Of a DNA stretch of 53,966 nt, positions 20,151 to 28,868 are shown in pieces. Position 1 is the stretch's first letter, and the number at the start of each line of letters is the position of its first letter. The stretch lies in contig EQ973342.1 of assembly GCA_000158655.1 (NCBI GenBank), forward strand, positions 1-53,966, written 5' to 3'. The position numbers and the translations under genes are program-made. The notes beneath the pieces are model-generated. The model worked only from the letters and a program-made list of their open reading frames with translations. It had not been told where the DNA came from and ran no database searches. The stretch is from [Clostridium] methylpentosum DSM 5476. Lineage in GTDB: Bacteria; Bacillota; Clostridia; Oscillospirales; Ruminococcaceae.

Positions 20151-21191
20151 ATGTTTCAGAACAAGACGCTTCTCATCACCGGAGGAACCGGCTCGTTTGG
20201 CAACGCAGTGCTGAACCGTTTTTTGGATACCGACATCCGAGAAATCCGGGTTTTTTCCCGTGATGAGAAAAAACAGGACGACATGCGCCATGAATTTCAG
20301 GCGAAGATGCCGCAACTTGCCGACAAAATCAAGTTTTTCATCGGGGACGTCCGGGATCTGGCATCGGTCAAAAATGCGATGCACGGAGTGGACTACATTT
20401 TCCACGCCGCTGCGCTCAAGCAGGTGCCGAGCTGCGAGTTCTTCCCCCTCGAAGCGGTGAAAACAAATGTAATTGGGACGGAAAACGTGCTCACTGCAGC
20501 GATTGAAGCAGGGGTACGCAGTGTGATCTGCCTGTCAACCGACAAAGCGGCCTACCCAGTCAACGCGATGGGCACAAGCAAGGCGATGATGGAAAAAGTC
20601 ATCGTCGCAAAATCGCGCACCGTTTCCCCGGAAATGACTAAAATCTGCTGCACCCGATATGGAAATGTCATGTGTTCCCGCGGTTCGGTCATTCCGCTTT
20701 GGATTGAGCAGATCAAGGCGGGCAATCCGATTACCATCACCGACCCGTCAATGACTCGTTTCATCATGAGCCTGGACGAGGCGGTTGACCTGGTGCTGTT
20801 TGCCTTTGAGCACGGCGTGTCCGGGGACATTCTGGTACAAAAGGCGCCCGCCTGCACCATCGACGTGCTCGCGCAGGCGGTCAAGGAGCTGTTCGGCTCA
20901 GAGGCGCCGGTTCAGGTCATCGGCATCCGCCACGGCGAAAAACTGTATGAGACGCTGCTCACCAACGAGGAGTGTGCCAACGCCACCGATATGGGGGATT
21001 TTTACCGCGTGCCCTGCGACAAGCGCGACCTCAACTACGACAAATTTTTCAGCGACGGCGACCGGGAGCGCAATCCCCTGACCGAGTTTAATTCCAACAA
21101 CACCAAACTGCTGACCGTGGAACAGGTGAAGGAAAAGCTGCTTTCACTGCAGTACATCCGCGATGAACTCAGCGAGTGGGAGAACCGATGA
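20151..21191 (+). CDS. capE: UDP-GlcNAc 4,6-dehydratase/epimerase (CapE/FnlA)
   Basis: A 346-residue SDR enzyme. KTLLITGGTGSFGNAVLNRF is the NAD(P) site, and the usual catalytic Tyr is replaced by Met in the A-MGTSK segment (M-x3-K), as known in CapE/FlaA1 inverting dehydratases. CapE makes the keto-deoxy intermediate by dehydration and 3,5-epimerisation of UDP-GlcNAc. With capF and capG following, the product is UDP-N-acetyl-L-fucosamine. GGAGAAAT precedes the ATG. Confidence 0.93.
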   Translation: MFQNKTLLITGGTGSFGNAVLNRFLDTDIREIRVFSRDEKKQDDMRHEFQAKMPQLADKIKFFIGDVRDLASVKNAMHGVDYIFHAAALKQVPSCEFFPLEAVKTNVIGTENVLTAAIEAGVRSVICLSTDKAAYPVNAMGTSKAMMEKVIVAKSRTVSPEMTKICCTRYGNVMCSRGSVIPLWIEQIKAGNPITITDPSMTRFIMSLDEAVDLVLFAFEHGVSGDILVQKAPACTIDVLAQAVKELFGSEAPVQVIGIRHGEKLYETLLTNEECANATDMGDFYRVPCDKRDLNYDKFFSDGDRERNPLTEFNSNNTKLLTVEQVKEKLLSLQYIRDELSEWENR

Positions 21192-22360
21192 TGAATGTTT
21201 TAGTGACTGGGGCCCGGGGATTTGTGGGCAAAAATCTCTGCGCAGCCCTCAAAAACATTGCAGAGGGAAAGGACCGTTCCTTTCCCCTCAGTCCTGACCT
21301 GCGCGTTTTGGAGTACGACCTGCAGACCGATCCGACGCTGCTCGACGGGTACTGCAAAGACGCTGATTTTGTGTTCCATCTCGCTGGGGTCAACCGCCCG
21401 AAAGAACAAGAGGCGTTTATGGAGGGGAATTTCGGCTTTACCTCAACGCTGCTCGACCTGCTGAAAAAGCACCGCAACACCTGCCCGGTCATGCTCTCCT
21501 CCTCGATCCAGGCGGAGCTTGACAACCCCTATGGACAGTCCAAAAAAGCCGGGGAGGACCTGTTGTTCCGCTATGCGGAGCAGACTGGCGCAAAAGTGCT
21601 GATCTACCGGTTTCCCAATCTGTTCGGCAAGTGGTGCCGGCCGAACTACAACTCGGCGGTCGCGACTTTTTGCCACAACATCGCGCACGACCTGCCCATC
21701 CAGGTCAACGATCCCAGCCACCAGATGACCCTGGTTTACATTGACGATGTGGTTCGCGAGCTCATCCATGCCCTCTGCGGGCAGGAGACGCGGGACGGAA
21801 AATTCTGCCGAGCCGAGCCGGAGCATCATGCCACCCTCGGCGAGATCGCAGAACAGATCAGAGCGTTCAAGCAGTACCCCCAAACCCTCGGGGTGCCCGA
21901 CCTGACAAAAGATTCCCTTGTAAAAAAGCTGTATTCCACCTATCTGTCCTATCTTCCCGAAAGCTGCTTTGCCTACAAGCTCAAAATGAACAAGGACGAA
22001 CGGGGCAGTTTTACCGAGATCCTCCGCACAGCCGCGAGTGGACAATTTTCCGTCAACATCTCCAAACCGGGGATCACCAAGGGCAACCACTGGCACAACA
22101 CCAAAAATGAAAAGTTTGTGGTGGTGCACGGCCGCGGTCTGATCCAGTTGCGCAAGATTGGAACCGACGAGAACAATCAGCCCTATCCAGTTGTGAATTA
22201 CGAGGTGTGCGGCGAGGAGATCACAGTGGTGGAGATGATTCCCGGCTACACCCACAACATTGTCAACCTGTCGGACACCGAGGAACTCGTGACCTTCATG
22301 TGGGCAAATGAGACCTTTGACCCGGAAAAGCCGGATACATTTTTTGAGGTGGTTGAATAA
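21188..22360 (+). CDS. capF: UDP-2-acetamido-2,6-dideoxy-hexulose reductase (CapF/FnlB) with cupin domain
   Basis: About 390 residues, two domains. The N-terminal SDR reductase has NVLVTGARGFVGKNLCAAL and Y-GQSKKAGEDLL. The C-terminal cupin begins near residue 260 and includes KGNHWHNTKNEKF, with the histidines that hold a metal in CapF. The family reduces the CapE product and the cupin aids epimerisation. Two consecutive ATGs (21188, 21191) follow GGGAG; both are compatible, and the gene overlaps capE by 4 bases or 1 base accordingly. Confidence 0.93.
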   Translation: MMNVLVTGARGFVGKNLCAALKNIAEGKDRSFPLSPDLRVLEYDLQTDPTLLDGYCKDADFVFHLAGVNRPKEQEAFMEGNFGFTSTLLDLLKKHRNTCPVMLSSSIQAELDNPYGQSKKAGEDLLFRYAEQTGAKVLIYRFPNLFGKWCRPNYNSAVATFCHNIAHDLPIQVNDPSHQMTLVYIDDVVRELIHALCGQETRDGKFCRAEPEHHATLGEIAEQIRAFKQYPQTLGVPDLTKDSLVKKLYSTYLSYLPESCFAYKLKMNKDERGSFTEILRTAASGQFSVNISKPGITKGNHWHNTKNEKFVVVHGRGLIQLRKIGTDENNQPYPVVNYEVCGEEITVVEMIPGYTHNIVNLSDTEELVTFMWANETFDPEKPDTFFEVVE

Positions 22361-23544
22361 TGGAAAAAAAACTCGATTATTCCCGTGTACAGTTTCAGGA
22401 TGACGGCAGACTCAAGCTGTTGATCATTGTCGGCACCCGCCCCGAGGTCATCCGCCTGGCCGCTGTCATCAACAAGTGCCGCAAATACTTTGACGTCATC
22501 CTGGCGCATACCGGGCAGAACTACGACTACAATCTCAACGGGGTGTTCTTCCACGACCTCAAGCTTGGAGATCCCGACGTCTATCTCGACGCGGTCGGGG
22601 ACGACCTGGGGGCCACAATCGGCAACATCATCGACTGCTCCTACAAGCTGATGGTGCAGACAAAGCCGGATGCGCTGCTGATTCTGGGCGACACCAACTC
22701 CTGTCTTTGCGCGATTGCGGCAAAACGGCTGCACATCCCGATCTTTCACATGGAGGCGGGCAACCGCTGCAAGGATGAGTGCCTGCCGGAGGAGACCAAC
22801 CGGCGGATTGTGGACATTATTTCAGATGTGAACCTCTGCTACAGCGAGCACGCGCGCCGGTATCTGGCGGAAAACGGCCTGCCCAAGGAGCGCACCTATG
22901 TCACCGGCTCCCCCATGGCGGAGGTGCTCCACCAAAACCTCTCTGAAATCCAAGCGAGCGGCATCCATGAAAAGCTCGGGCTCAAAAAAGGGGGCTACAT
23001 CCTGCTCTCTGCACACCGTGAGGAAAACATCGACACCGAAAAAAACTTTCTCTCCCTGTTTCGGGCGATCAACGCACTCGCCGAAAAATACGACATGCCG
23101 ATTTTGTATTCCTGCCATCCGCGGAGCAAAAAGCGGCTGGAATCCAGCGGATTTGCCCTCGACCCGCGGGTCATTCAGCATGAGCCGCTCGGCTTTCACG
23201 ACTACAACTGCCTGCAGATGAACGCCTTTGCGGTGGTTTCGGATTCGGGCACGCTGCCGGAAGAAAGCTCGTTTTTCACCTCGGTGGGCCACCCGTTCCC
23301 GGCGGTCTGCATCCGCACCTCAACCGAACGGCCGGAGGCGCTCGACAAGGCCTGCTTTATTCTGGCTGGGATCGACGAAGCCTCTCTGCTGCAGGCGGTG
23401 GAAACCGCGGTTGAGATGAACCAAAACGGCGACTACGGCATTCCAGTTCCCACCTATGTGGAGGAAAATGTCTCCACCAAGGTGGTCAAAATCATCCAAT
23501 CCTACACCAATGTGGTCAACAGAATGGTCTGGCGCAAAAACTGA
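22360..23544 (+). CDS. capG: UDP-GlcNAc 2-epimerase-like enzyme (CapG/FnlC)
   Basis: A 394-residue member of the non-hydrolysing UDP-N-acetylglucosamine 2-epimerase family (WecB-like). LLIIVGTRPEVIRLAAVINK, LAHTGQNYDYNLNGVFF, HMEAGNRCKDECLPEETNRR and LSAHREENID are diagnostic. In this pathway it inverts C2 as the last step to UDP-L-FucNAc. It overlaps the capF stop by one base. It ends the operon, and a strong terminator begins 18 bases later. Confidence 0.94.
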   Translation: MEKKLDYSRVQFQDDGRLKLLIIVGTRPEVIRLAAVINKCRKYFDVILAHTGQNYDYNLNGVFFHDLKLGDPDVYLDAVGDDLGATIGNIIDCSYKLMVQTKPDALLILGDTNSCLCAIAAKRLHIPIFHMEAGNRCKDECLPEETNRRIVDIISDVNLCYSEHARRYLAENGLPKERTYVTGSPMAEVLHQNLSEIQASGIHEKLGLKKGGYILLSAHREENIDTEKNFLSLFRAINALAEKYDMPILYSCHPRSKKRLESSGFALDPRVIQHEPLGFHDYNCLQMNAFAVVSDSGTLPEESSFFTSVGHPFPAVCIRTSTERPEALDKACFILAGIDEASLLQAVETAVEMNQNGDYGIPVPTYVEENVSTKVVKIIQSYTNVVNRMVWRKN

Positions 23545-23561
23545 GTTCTTTTGCTGTGCGC

Positions 23562-23595
23562 AAGAGCCCCGTACACCGAGACGGGGCTCTTTTTG
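23562..23595 (+). terminator. Rho-independent terminator of the polysaccharide operon
   Basis: AAGAGCCCCGT (23562-23572) pairs with ACGGGGCTCTT (23581-23591) across an 8-base loop and is followed by a T run. It lies 18 bases after the capG stop. Confidence 0.92.
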
Positions 23596-24065
23596 CGCGC
23601 TTTTTGGACGCATAGCCGCTGGCAAGCCTCTCAAGAGGCCCTGAAACGCATCCGCTCACTCCGCTTTGAGGAGCAAAAACCGAAAAGGATTGCCCCGACA
23701 TGGTGTTTGTGGAACCGTTGATACTGTTGTGAATGCATACCGGCTGCCTGTAGCCTCTATCTTGTCTTTCGACACCTCCAAGCTGTGCACCTCCTCGGCC
23801 ACGACCGGATGAACCGGGCTGAAAAGACAGGCGACGGCTGCCGGGAGCCTCCCGAGCTATGAAACTGCTCTTTTGGCCCTCCTGTCGAAAAAACGGCCAC
23901 CCGACGCAAGGGGCTGCTCAAGGCCGACACAGAGGTCCTAGCTGGCAGCTGGAGGTATATTTATTGAATGTCTGCTAATCTTATTTACTGGACATTCAGC
24001 CTTGTTTTGGAGCTGCCGGCACGGTTGGGGCAGAGTTCGAACGGAGAGGCTGAAAAGGCAAAGAG
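23596..24065. other. Intergenic stretch without a recognisable gene
   Basis: About 470 bases between two terminators. The frames contain only short open stretches with scattered stops and no ribosome site worth reporting. The sequence is not low complexity and could be a decayed gene, but I cannot identify a parent family. Confidence 0.6.
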
Positions 24066-24100
24066 AAAGGGAGCTGTGCCGATTTGGCACAGCTCCCTTT
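24066..24100 (-). terminator. Terminator downstream of the ABC exporter
   Basis: AAAGGGAGCTGTGCC (24066-24080) pairs perfectly with GGCACAGCTCCCTTT (24086-24100) over a 5-base loop. It is 30 bases past the minus-strand ABC stop. The T run on the minus side is short, so it may rely on stem strength or be bidirectional. Confidence 0.75.
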
Positions 24101-24130
24101 GTTTCTGGATGTTTTACCGCCGCTCTCCGG

Positions 24131-25852
24131 TCACAGCGGTGAGGGCTCGCACCCCTCTTCGCTGCAGATGATCTTTTGATTGACGATCCGGACCCGTTTG
24201 TTGCAGATGCTGAGGGCCGCCTTTTTGTGGGAGACGATGACCAGCGTGTAGGCGCGCAGCTCCCGGAGGTTGCGCAGCAGCTGTTCTTCGGTCTGCTCGT
24301 CGAGCGCAGAGGTCGCCTCGTCGAGCGCAGAGGTCGCCTCGTCGAGCAGCAGAACCGGAGCGCCGCTGAGCAGCATCCGGGCGATTGCGAGCCGCTGCAC
24401 CTGCCCTTCGGACAGCCCGGCCCCCTTCTCCCCGATCACTGTGTCGAGCCCCTGGGGCAGCTGGCGGACAAACGCCTCCGCACAGCTGATCCGGATCGCC
24501 TCGTCGATCTGCTCCTGGGTGGCGTCGGGGCGGATGAGGGTGATGTTCTCCCGGATGGTGCCGGAAAACAGGTAGTTCCCCTGCGGCACATATCCGAACA
24601 GCCTGCGGGTGCTCCTGTCTGCGGGGATTTCCCCCTCCCCGTCCGTCTCGAGGTAAATCCTGCCGGCGTACCCGGGATAGAGGCCGAGCAGCAGCTTGAG
24701 GAGGGTGCTTTTCCCAATGCCCGAAATCCCTTCGATCGCGACAAAATCGTATTTGTCAATCTGCAGGTCGGCGCTCTCAAACAGCGTCTCCCGGTCGTAG
24801 CGGAAGGTCAGATTCTCAAAACAGATGCCGCGCAGATCGGCGTAGAGAGCTGCCGCATCCCTCTGAGTCGACGCGCCGGCTTCGTCGGGCAGCTGTTCCA
24901 TCTCGATAATCCGTTCGGCTGAGGCGATCATGCTGTAGTACTTGGGCAGAAAGCCGGAGAGGTTGGCAAACGGCTGCTGTACCTGCCCGACCAGCTGGAG
25001 CACCGCTGTGAGCGAGCCAAAGCTCATGCTCCCCTCAAAGAGGCGGAAAGCGCCCCACAGCAGGGCGTAGAGATACCCCGTTTGAAAAATCAGGCCAAAT
25101 CCCGCGTTTGCCAGAATCCCGACGGTGCGGCGTTTCATCCTGGCGCGGTAATGCTCCTGCTGGATCTGCTCCGACTTGGCGAGCATCCTGTTTTGAATGT
25201 CAAACACCTTGACAATGGCGAGGCTTCCGAGCACCTCCTGCAAAAAGGAGCGGACCTCCCCGTCCTTTTGCTGCACCTGCTTGTGCATCCGCTTCATCCT
25301 GCCCCGGAACACCCGGCTCACCGCAAAGAGCAGGGCGCCCCCGATGACAAAGACAAGGGCAAACATCCGGTCAAACAGGATGAGCACGCCGAGCGCGCAG
25401 CTGATGCGGGTGAGCAGCGAAAAGAGGTTGGGCAAAAGGGTCGCCACCCCCTCGCTGACCACCACCACGTCGTTTGTCAGCCGGTTGAGCAGCTCGCCGC
25501 TGTGAAACTGCGTCACCTCGGAATACCCCTTTTGCAGCAGCGTTTCAAACAGGCCGCTCTTGTAGAGCATTTCGAGCTTCGCCTTGATCCGCTCCTCAAG
25601 GGAACGGCAGGCGAGGCGGAGGACAAACTGGGCGAGGATGATCCCCAAAAGCGCGGCCGCGTAAACAATGAGTTCCTGCCGGTCCTGTGCAACCGCCCCG
25701 TCGATCACACCGCGGCAGGCGAGCGCAAACAGCGCCGCAGTCGAGGCGAGGAGGGTGTTGCCGAGGATCAGCAGCACCATGGGGACAAGCTGCTTCTTGG
25801 ATGTGCGAAACAGCCAGCGCAGCGCCTTGGTGTTCTCTGAGCGTCGGGCCAT
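24131..25852 (-). CDS. ABC exporter (fused permease and ATPase)
   Basis: A 573-residue half-transporter: six-helix exporter domain (about residues 1-310), then an ATPase with Walker A GISGIGKSTLLKLLLGL, signature LSEGQVQRLAIARMLL and Walker B/D-loop in VLLLDEATSALD. No N-terminal C39 peptidase domain. It works as a homodimer, presumably exporting the product of the linked peptide genes. The start is ATG 25852, with GGGAGG 7 bases before; an in-frame GTG at 25879 overlaps the upstream stop but lacks a site. Odd: the D-loop contains a 7-residue tandem duplication, EATSALDEATSALD. Confidence 0.9.
   Translation of the reverse strand: MARRSENTKALRWLFRTSKKQLVPMVLLILGNTLLASTAALFALACRGVIDGAVAQDRQELIVYAAALLGIILAQFVLRLACRSLEERIKAKLEMLYKSGLFETLLQKGYSEVTQFHSGELLNRLTNDVVVVSEGVATLLPNLFSLLTRISCALGVLILFDRMFALVFVIGGALLFAVSRVFRGRMKRMHKQVQQKDGEVRSFLQEVLGSLAIVKVFDIQNRMLAKSEQIQQEHYRARMKRRTVGILANAGFGLIFQTGYLYALLWGAFRLFEGSMSFGSLTAVLQLVGQVQQPFANLSGFLPKYYSMIASAERIIEMEQLPDEAGASTQRDAAALYADLRGICFENLTFRYDRETLFESADLQIDKYDFVAIEGISGIGKSTLLKLLLGLYPGYAGRIYLETDGEGEIPADRSTRRLFGYVPQGNYLFSGTIRENITLIRPDATQEQIDEAIRISCAEAFVRQLPQGLDTVIGEKGAGLSEGQVQRLAIARMLLSGAPVLLLDEATSALDEATSALDEQTEEQLLRNLRELRAYTLVIVSHKKAALSICNKRVRIVNQKIICSEEGCEPSPL
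24299..24340. repeat. 21-bp perfect tandem duplication in the ABC ATPase D-loop
   Basis: The 21-base unit at 24299-24319 is repeated exactly at 24320-24340. It is in frame, adding one extra EATSALD heptad after Walker B. The exact identity suggests a recent slippage event. Confidence 0.95.
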
Positions 25853-25875
25853 CCGACAACCTCCCTTCCCCTGCC

Positions 25876-27090
25876 TCACAGACCCAGTGCGCGGTAGAGC
25901 TGTTTGAGCTGTGAAATTTCCTGTTCATCCAGATGTTTCATCGACTGCACCTCGGCGTTTACATAGTTTGAGCGAAAGAGCGCCGTCTTTACCAGCCGCC
26001 TGACCCAGTAAAAGGGCAGCAGGCCGGGCGCGCGCTCGAGCTTTGGAAAGATGTATTCCATGGCCTGGCGGTTGGGGAAGAGGCGGCGCAGGGTATAGCG
26101 CAGGCGGGGTCCGGGCGACACCCCCTGTTGCTTACTGCGCATCAGATTGAGGTTAACCATCGTCTGCACCGTACCCATCGCGCCGCTGCGGAACAGAAAC
26201 GAGCCGAGCGTATCGAGCATCTCCGAGCTGCACTCCTCCGAGAGGGAGGCGAAAAACGGGCTGATTTCCCTGCATTCGGGAAACAGATGCGGCCCGAGCT
26301 CGAGAAAATGCCGGTGCACCTTGCCCAGCCCGTAGCGCTCGAGCTGGGCGTTTACCTCCTCCCAGTTCAGCATGTCCGCATACCGGAGGAGGAACAGCAT
26401 CTGATCGAGCACCGAGCGCAGGCCCGCCCCAGCGGCGCGCAGATGCTTGCTGGTGTGCAGCATCAAATAGAGGTAGCTGTCTTCCAGGGTGAACTGGCGC
26501 ACCGCTTGATACTCCTGATAGGGTACGGTTCGTTTCCACGCCTGTTTGGAGAACTCCCGCCAGCTGGCCGGGGTGTGAAAGAGCTTGTTGTGAATCTCGA
26601 CGTTGAGGTTGGGCGCCTTGAAATAGACGTCGTGGCAGCCGCCGCGGTGCTGCAGAGTGTAACCGAGCGGGCTCATCACCTGTTCCACCTGTCCGAACTG
26701 TCGGGCGTCGCAGAGGATGTCGACGTCGACCGACAGCCGCAGATAGGGTTTGGGGTAGAGCTCCTTGAGCAGCAGCCCTTTGAGCGGCACGCAGCGCACC
26801 CCTGATCTCTCCAGCGAGGAGAGTATCTGTTGCGCCTCGACCTCCTGTATCGCCTCGCGGGCAACCGAGCGGTTGCGCATCTCAAGGCTCATCGCGAGAA
26901 TGTCGGCAGGGACGTCGAACGCAGCCCGCCGAAAGCCGTCGTAGAGAAACCCGCTGAGGGAGGAGTGGGCCGCAAGGCGGCACATCTTTTGGTAGTCCAT
27001 CTGCTGCGGGGGAGGGGCAAGCTCTTTTTCAAAGAGAACCGCCCCGATGAGCTCGATAAAATAGTTTTGTTCTGCCGTCTGGCTGATCAC
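25876..27090 (-). CDS. NTP_transf_5-type nucleotidyltransferase family protein
   Basis: A 404-residue protein of the uncharacterised nucleotidyltransferase family (NTP_transf_5). The core is VRCVPLKGLLLKELYPKPYL and then SVDVDILCD, giving the LKG and DxD residues that would hold metal and nucleotide (about residues 97-126). VEIHNKLFHTP and the C-terminal helical half follow the family pattern. Members occur in lasso-peptide and other modified-peptide loci, where a nucleotidyl transfer to a phosphorylated or serine-bearing product has been suggested. It starts at GTG 27090, 11 bases after the peptidase stop. Confidence 0.78.
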   Translation of the reverse strand: MISQTAEQNYFIELIGAVLFEKELAPPPQQMDYQKMCRLAAHSSLSGFLYDGFRRAAFDVPADILAMSLEMRNRSVAREAIQEVEAQQILSSLERSGVRCVPLKGLLLKELYPKPYLRLSVDVDILCDARQFGQVEQVMSPLGYTLQHRGGCHDVYFKAPNLNVEIHNKLFHTPASWREFSKQAWKRTVPYQEYQAVRQFTLEDSYLYLMLHTSKHLRAAGAGLRSVLDQMLFLLRYADMLNWEEVNAQLERYGLGKVHRHFLELGPHLFPECREISPFFASLSEECSSEMLDTLGSFLFRSGAMGTVQTMVNLNLMRSKQQGVSPGPRLRYTLRRLFPNRQAMEYIFPKLERAPGLLPFYWVRRLVKTALFRSNYVNAEVQSMKHLDEQEISQLKQLYRALGL

Positions 27091-27101
27091 TCGCCGTCAC
27101 C

Positions 27102-27599
27102 TCACTTTCTTTGCGCAGATCCGCGCCGGAAAAACACCCGGCGCACCCAGTGCAGCTCCCGGATCGCCGCGCTGCGCAGCGGCCGGCAAGCGGTCCACAC
27201 CGCGGCATACCCGCGGTAGAGGGGGGAATCCACTGCGATTTCCCTCTTCCCGCGGGTGAATTTGATCAGGACGCCCGCGATTTGCTCCGGGCGGACGCCC
27301 CGTTCCACTCGGTACTGATTGTCCCCGCAGAGGGAAAATCCCCCGCCGTCCTCCTGGCCGACAATGCGGTGCAGCCAAAACTGCCCGTTGTCCCGACGGT
27401 AGAGGACGACGTCGTACTTTCGGGGCGGCCTCTTCGCCGGGCTGCACAGCAGCACGGTGTCCCGCCGCTCCCGCAGCATTGGCAGCATGCTCCGGCCGGT
27501 GGGGCGGAAGCGGAAGACGCCGCCCTGTGCGAACACCTCCTCCATGAGCTGTGCGATCTGCTCCATCTTGAGCGTCTGGGGCTTGGGGTTATTCTTCGA
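27102..27599 (-). CDS. S24/S26-family peptidase (Sec11-like, Ser-His)
   Basis: A 165-residue protease. RPTGRSMLPML carries the nucleophile Ser (about S38), FWLHRIVG carries His in place of the bacterial signal-peptidase Lys, and LCGDN carries the Asp; this is the Sec11-like triad arrangement. No obvious membrane helix is seen, unlike normal signal peptidases, which suggests a specialised cytoplasmic processing role. The start is TTG 27599, with GGGAGG 6 bases upstream, overlapping the PqqD-like gene by 11 bases. It is a candidate for leader removal of the peptide locus. Confidence 0.72.
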   Translation of the reverse strand, partial: SKNNPKPQTLKMEQIAQLMEEVFAQGGVFRFRPTGRSMLPMLRERRDTVLLCSPAKRPPRKYDVVLYRRDNGQFWLHRIVGQEDGGGFSLCGDNQYRVERGVRPEQIAGVLIKFTRGKREIAVDSPLYRGYAAVWTACRPLRSAAIRELHWVRRVFFRRGSAQRK

Positions 27600-27855
27600 C
27601 AAGGCCCGCCTCCCGCGCCTTGTGCAAAAACGCGTCCACATCCTGTGCCGCCCTCTCCTCCGACACCTCGTAGGCCGCGAGCAGCGCTTGGATCAGCCCC
27701 TGCCGGCTGGTTTCCCGCTGCATGGTCTCCCACAGCAGAATCCCGGTTTCGTTGAGGGTGGCCATCCCGTTAAACCGCTCCGACGCTTTACCAACAGGGG
27801 CCACAACCCCCATTCCGTCCATTTTTCTGAGCAAAAAGCCCTCTTTTATTTTCAT
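27589..27855 (-). CDS. PqqD-like peptide-binding protein (RRE)
   Basis: An 88-residue protein with the PqqD/RRE fold pattern: three N-terminal strands (KIKEGFLLRKM, GMGVVAPVG), ATLNETGILLWETMQ, and C-terminal helices with YEVSEERAAQDVDAFLHKAREAGLVE. Such proteins bind the leader segment of ribosomal peptides and bring modifying enzymes to them. AGGAGG lies before the ATG. It sits between the kinase-like gene and the peptidase gene. The fold call is strong and the partner peptide is inferred. Confidence 0.85.
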   Translation of the reverse strand: MKIKEGFLLRKMDGMGVVAPVGKASERFNGMATLNETGILLWETMQRETSRQGLIQALLAAYEVSEERAAQDVDAFLHKAREAGLVEE

Positions 27856-27867
27856 TGTCCCTACCTC

Positions 27868-28584
27868 CTAACATTTGTGGCCGCCCGCCATCGCCTGGTG
27901 TGCAGTGCGGGCGGCGTCCGTCCCAATGGTGCACTGCATCCGGTAGAGCGGCGCGGTCTCGAGCACCGACTGCAACACGCCCAGCAGCCGCTCCATGTCC
28001 TGCTGATAGAGCGAGTGAATGGTCTGGTCAAACAAAAAGGCGACCGCCTCCCGGGGGGAAATCCGCCAGATCCGGTTTTGACTCCCCCGCTCGAGCAGGC
28101 AGATCCCACCGACCGGGACGCACCGGTTCTGGCTGAGGGGGGTTTTGCCCGAAAAAGGGGTGCCGCAGGCGCACAGCTGCCCCCCGATCCAGCGCAGCGC
28201 GGGCTTGTCGTCGTTGAGGATTGCCGCGCGCTCCCCAAACAGCTTCAGCCACTGGGCGGTGTGGGTGGATTTTCCAGTTCCCGAATGGGCGGTGAACAGG
28301 TAGGCGCGCCCATCCAGGGCGACAGCAGACGCGTGCAGCATCATGCCGTCAAACCGCAGCAGGGAGCGGTAAAAGCAGGAGCCAAACCGCAGGTACTCGC
28401 ACTGGTCCGCCCCGAGCGACGGGTTTGCCTGCTGCATCCTGTCAATATAGCCCTCCGGCTGGCGGATCACAATATCCGCCCGGCGGCCCGGCGCGGGCAG
28501 TCGGTATGGGGCCGCCCGGCTCGAGAGGGTGGGGTGAACCGGCTCCATGTCCACCACAAGCCCCGCAATTTCATAAAGCGCCAT
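27868..28584 (-). CDS. HPr-kinase-like serine kinase
   Basis: A 238-residue protein resembling the C-terminal catalytic domain of HPr kinase/phosphorylase. FTAHSGTGKSTHTAQWLKLF contains the P-loop (GTGKST, residues 102-107), HASAVALDGRAYLF precedes it, and AAILNDDKPAL (120-130) supplies the acidic Mg site. It lacks the N-terminal HPrK domain. Homologues in lasso-peptide loci phosphorylate the precursor's C-terminal serine; here it may phosphorylate a small peptide. The start is ATG 28584, nine bases after GAGG. It is the first gene of the minus-strand operon. Confidence 0.8.
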   Translation of the reverse strand: MALYEIAGLVVDMEPVHPTLSSRAAPYRLPAPGRRADIVIRQPEGYIDRMQQANPSLGADQCEYLRFGSCFYRSLLRFDGMMLHASAVALDGRAYLFTAHSGTGKSTHTAQWLKLFGERAAILNDDKPALRWIGGQLCACGTPFSGKTPLSQNRCVPVGGICLLERGSQNRIWRISPREAVAFLFDQTIHSLYQQDMERLLGVLQSVLETAPLYRMQCTIGTDAARTAHQAMAGGHKC

Positions 28585-28627
28585 TGGCAAATTCCTCTGC
28601 TAAAAACTGTTGAATATTCATTAAATA

Positions 28628-28656
28628 AGAATAACAGAAAACAAAGGGAAAATCAA
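28628..28656 (-). promoter_or_regulatory. Likely promoter of the kinase-peptidase-ABC operon
   Basis: On the minus strand TTGATT (28656-28651) and TATTCT (28633-28628) are 17 bases apart, about 45 bases before ATG 28584. It is a good but not perfect sigma-A match and is divergent to the promoter at 28767. Confidence 0.5.
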
Positions 28657-28766
28657 TGCAACCGCAAAAATTCTGTAAATAAGGAACCCGCGGAAAACAT
28701 TCCAGCATCTTCCTGAATTTCCTCTCGTTATTTTTCATCACAACCCTGTTTTTATGCAATAAAATG

Positions 28767-28795
28767 TTGACAAAAGGATTCAAATCCCTTATATT
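28767..28795 (+). promoter_or_regulatory. Sigma-A promoter of the secreted repeat protein
   Basis: TTGACA (28767-28772) and TATATT (28790-28795) have a 17-base spacer. It lies about 75 bases before ATG 28869. TATAAT at 28831 is another -10 candidate without a matching -35. Confidence 0.72.
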
Positions 28796-28868
28796 AAAAT
28801 AAATAGATATGTGTTCTAAATACATCTCTATATAATAAGAAAACTTTTCCAAAGGAGGAAACGAATGC

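Noticed and set aside
23700-23960. Transposase remnant between the capsule and ABC loci
   Set aside because: Short frames look vaguely protein-like, but no family motif or inverted repeats can be found.
24131-28584. Lasso-peptide biosynthesis operon
   Set aside because: Kinase, PqqD-like, nucleotidyltransferase and ABC genes fit, but the cyclase (asparagine synthetase-like) and the transglutaminase-like protease are both absent.
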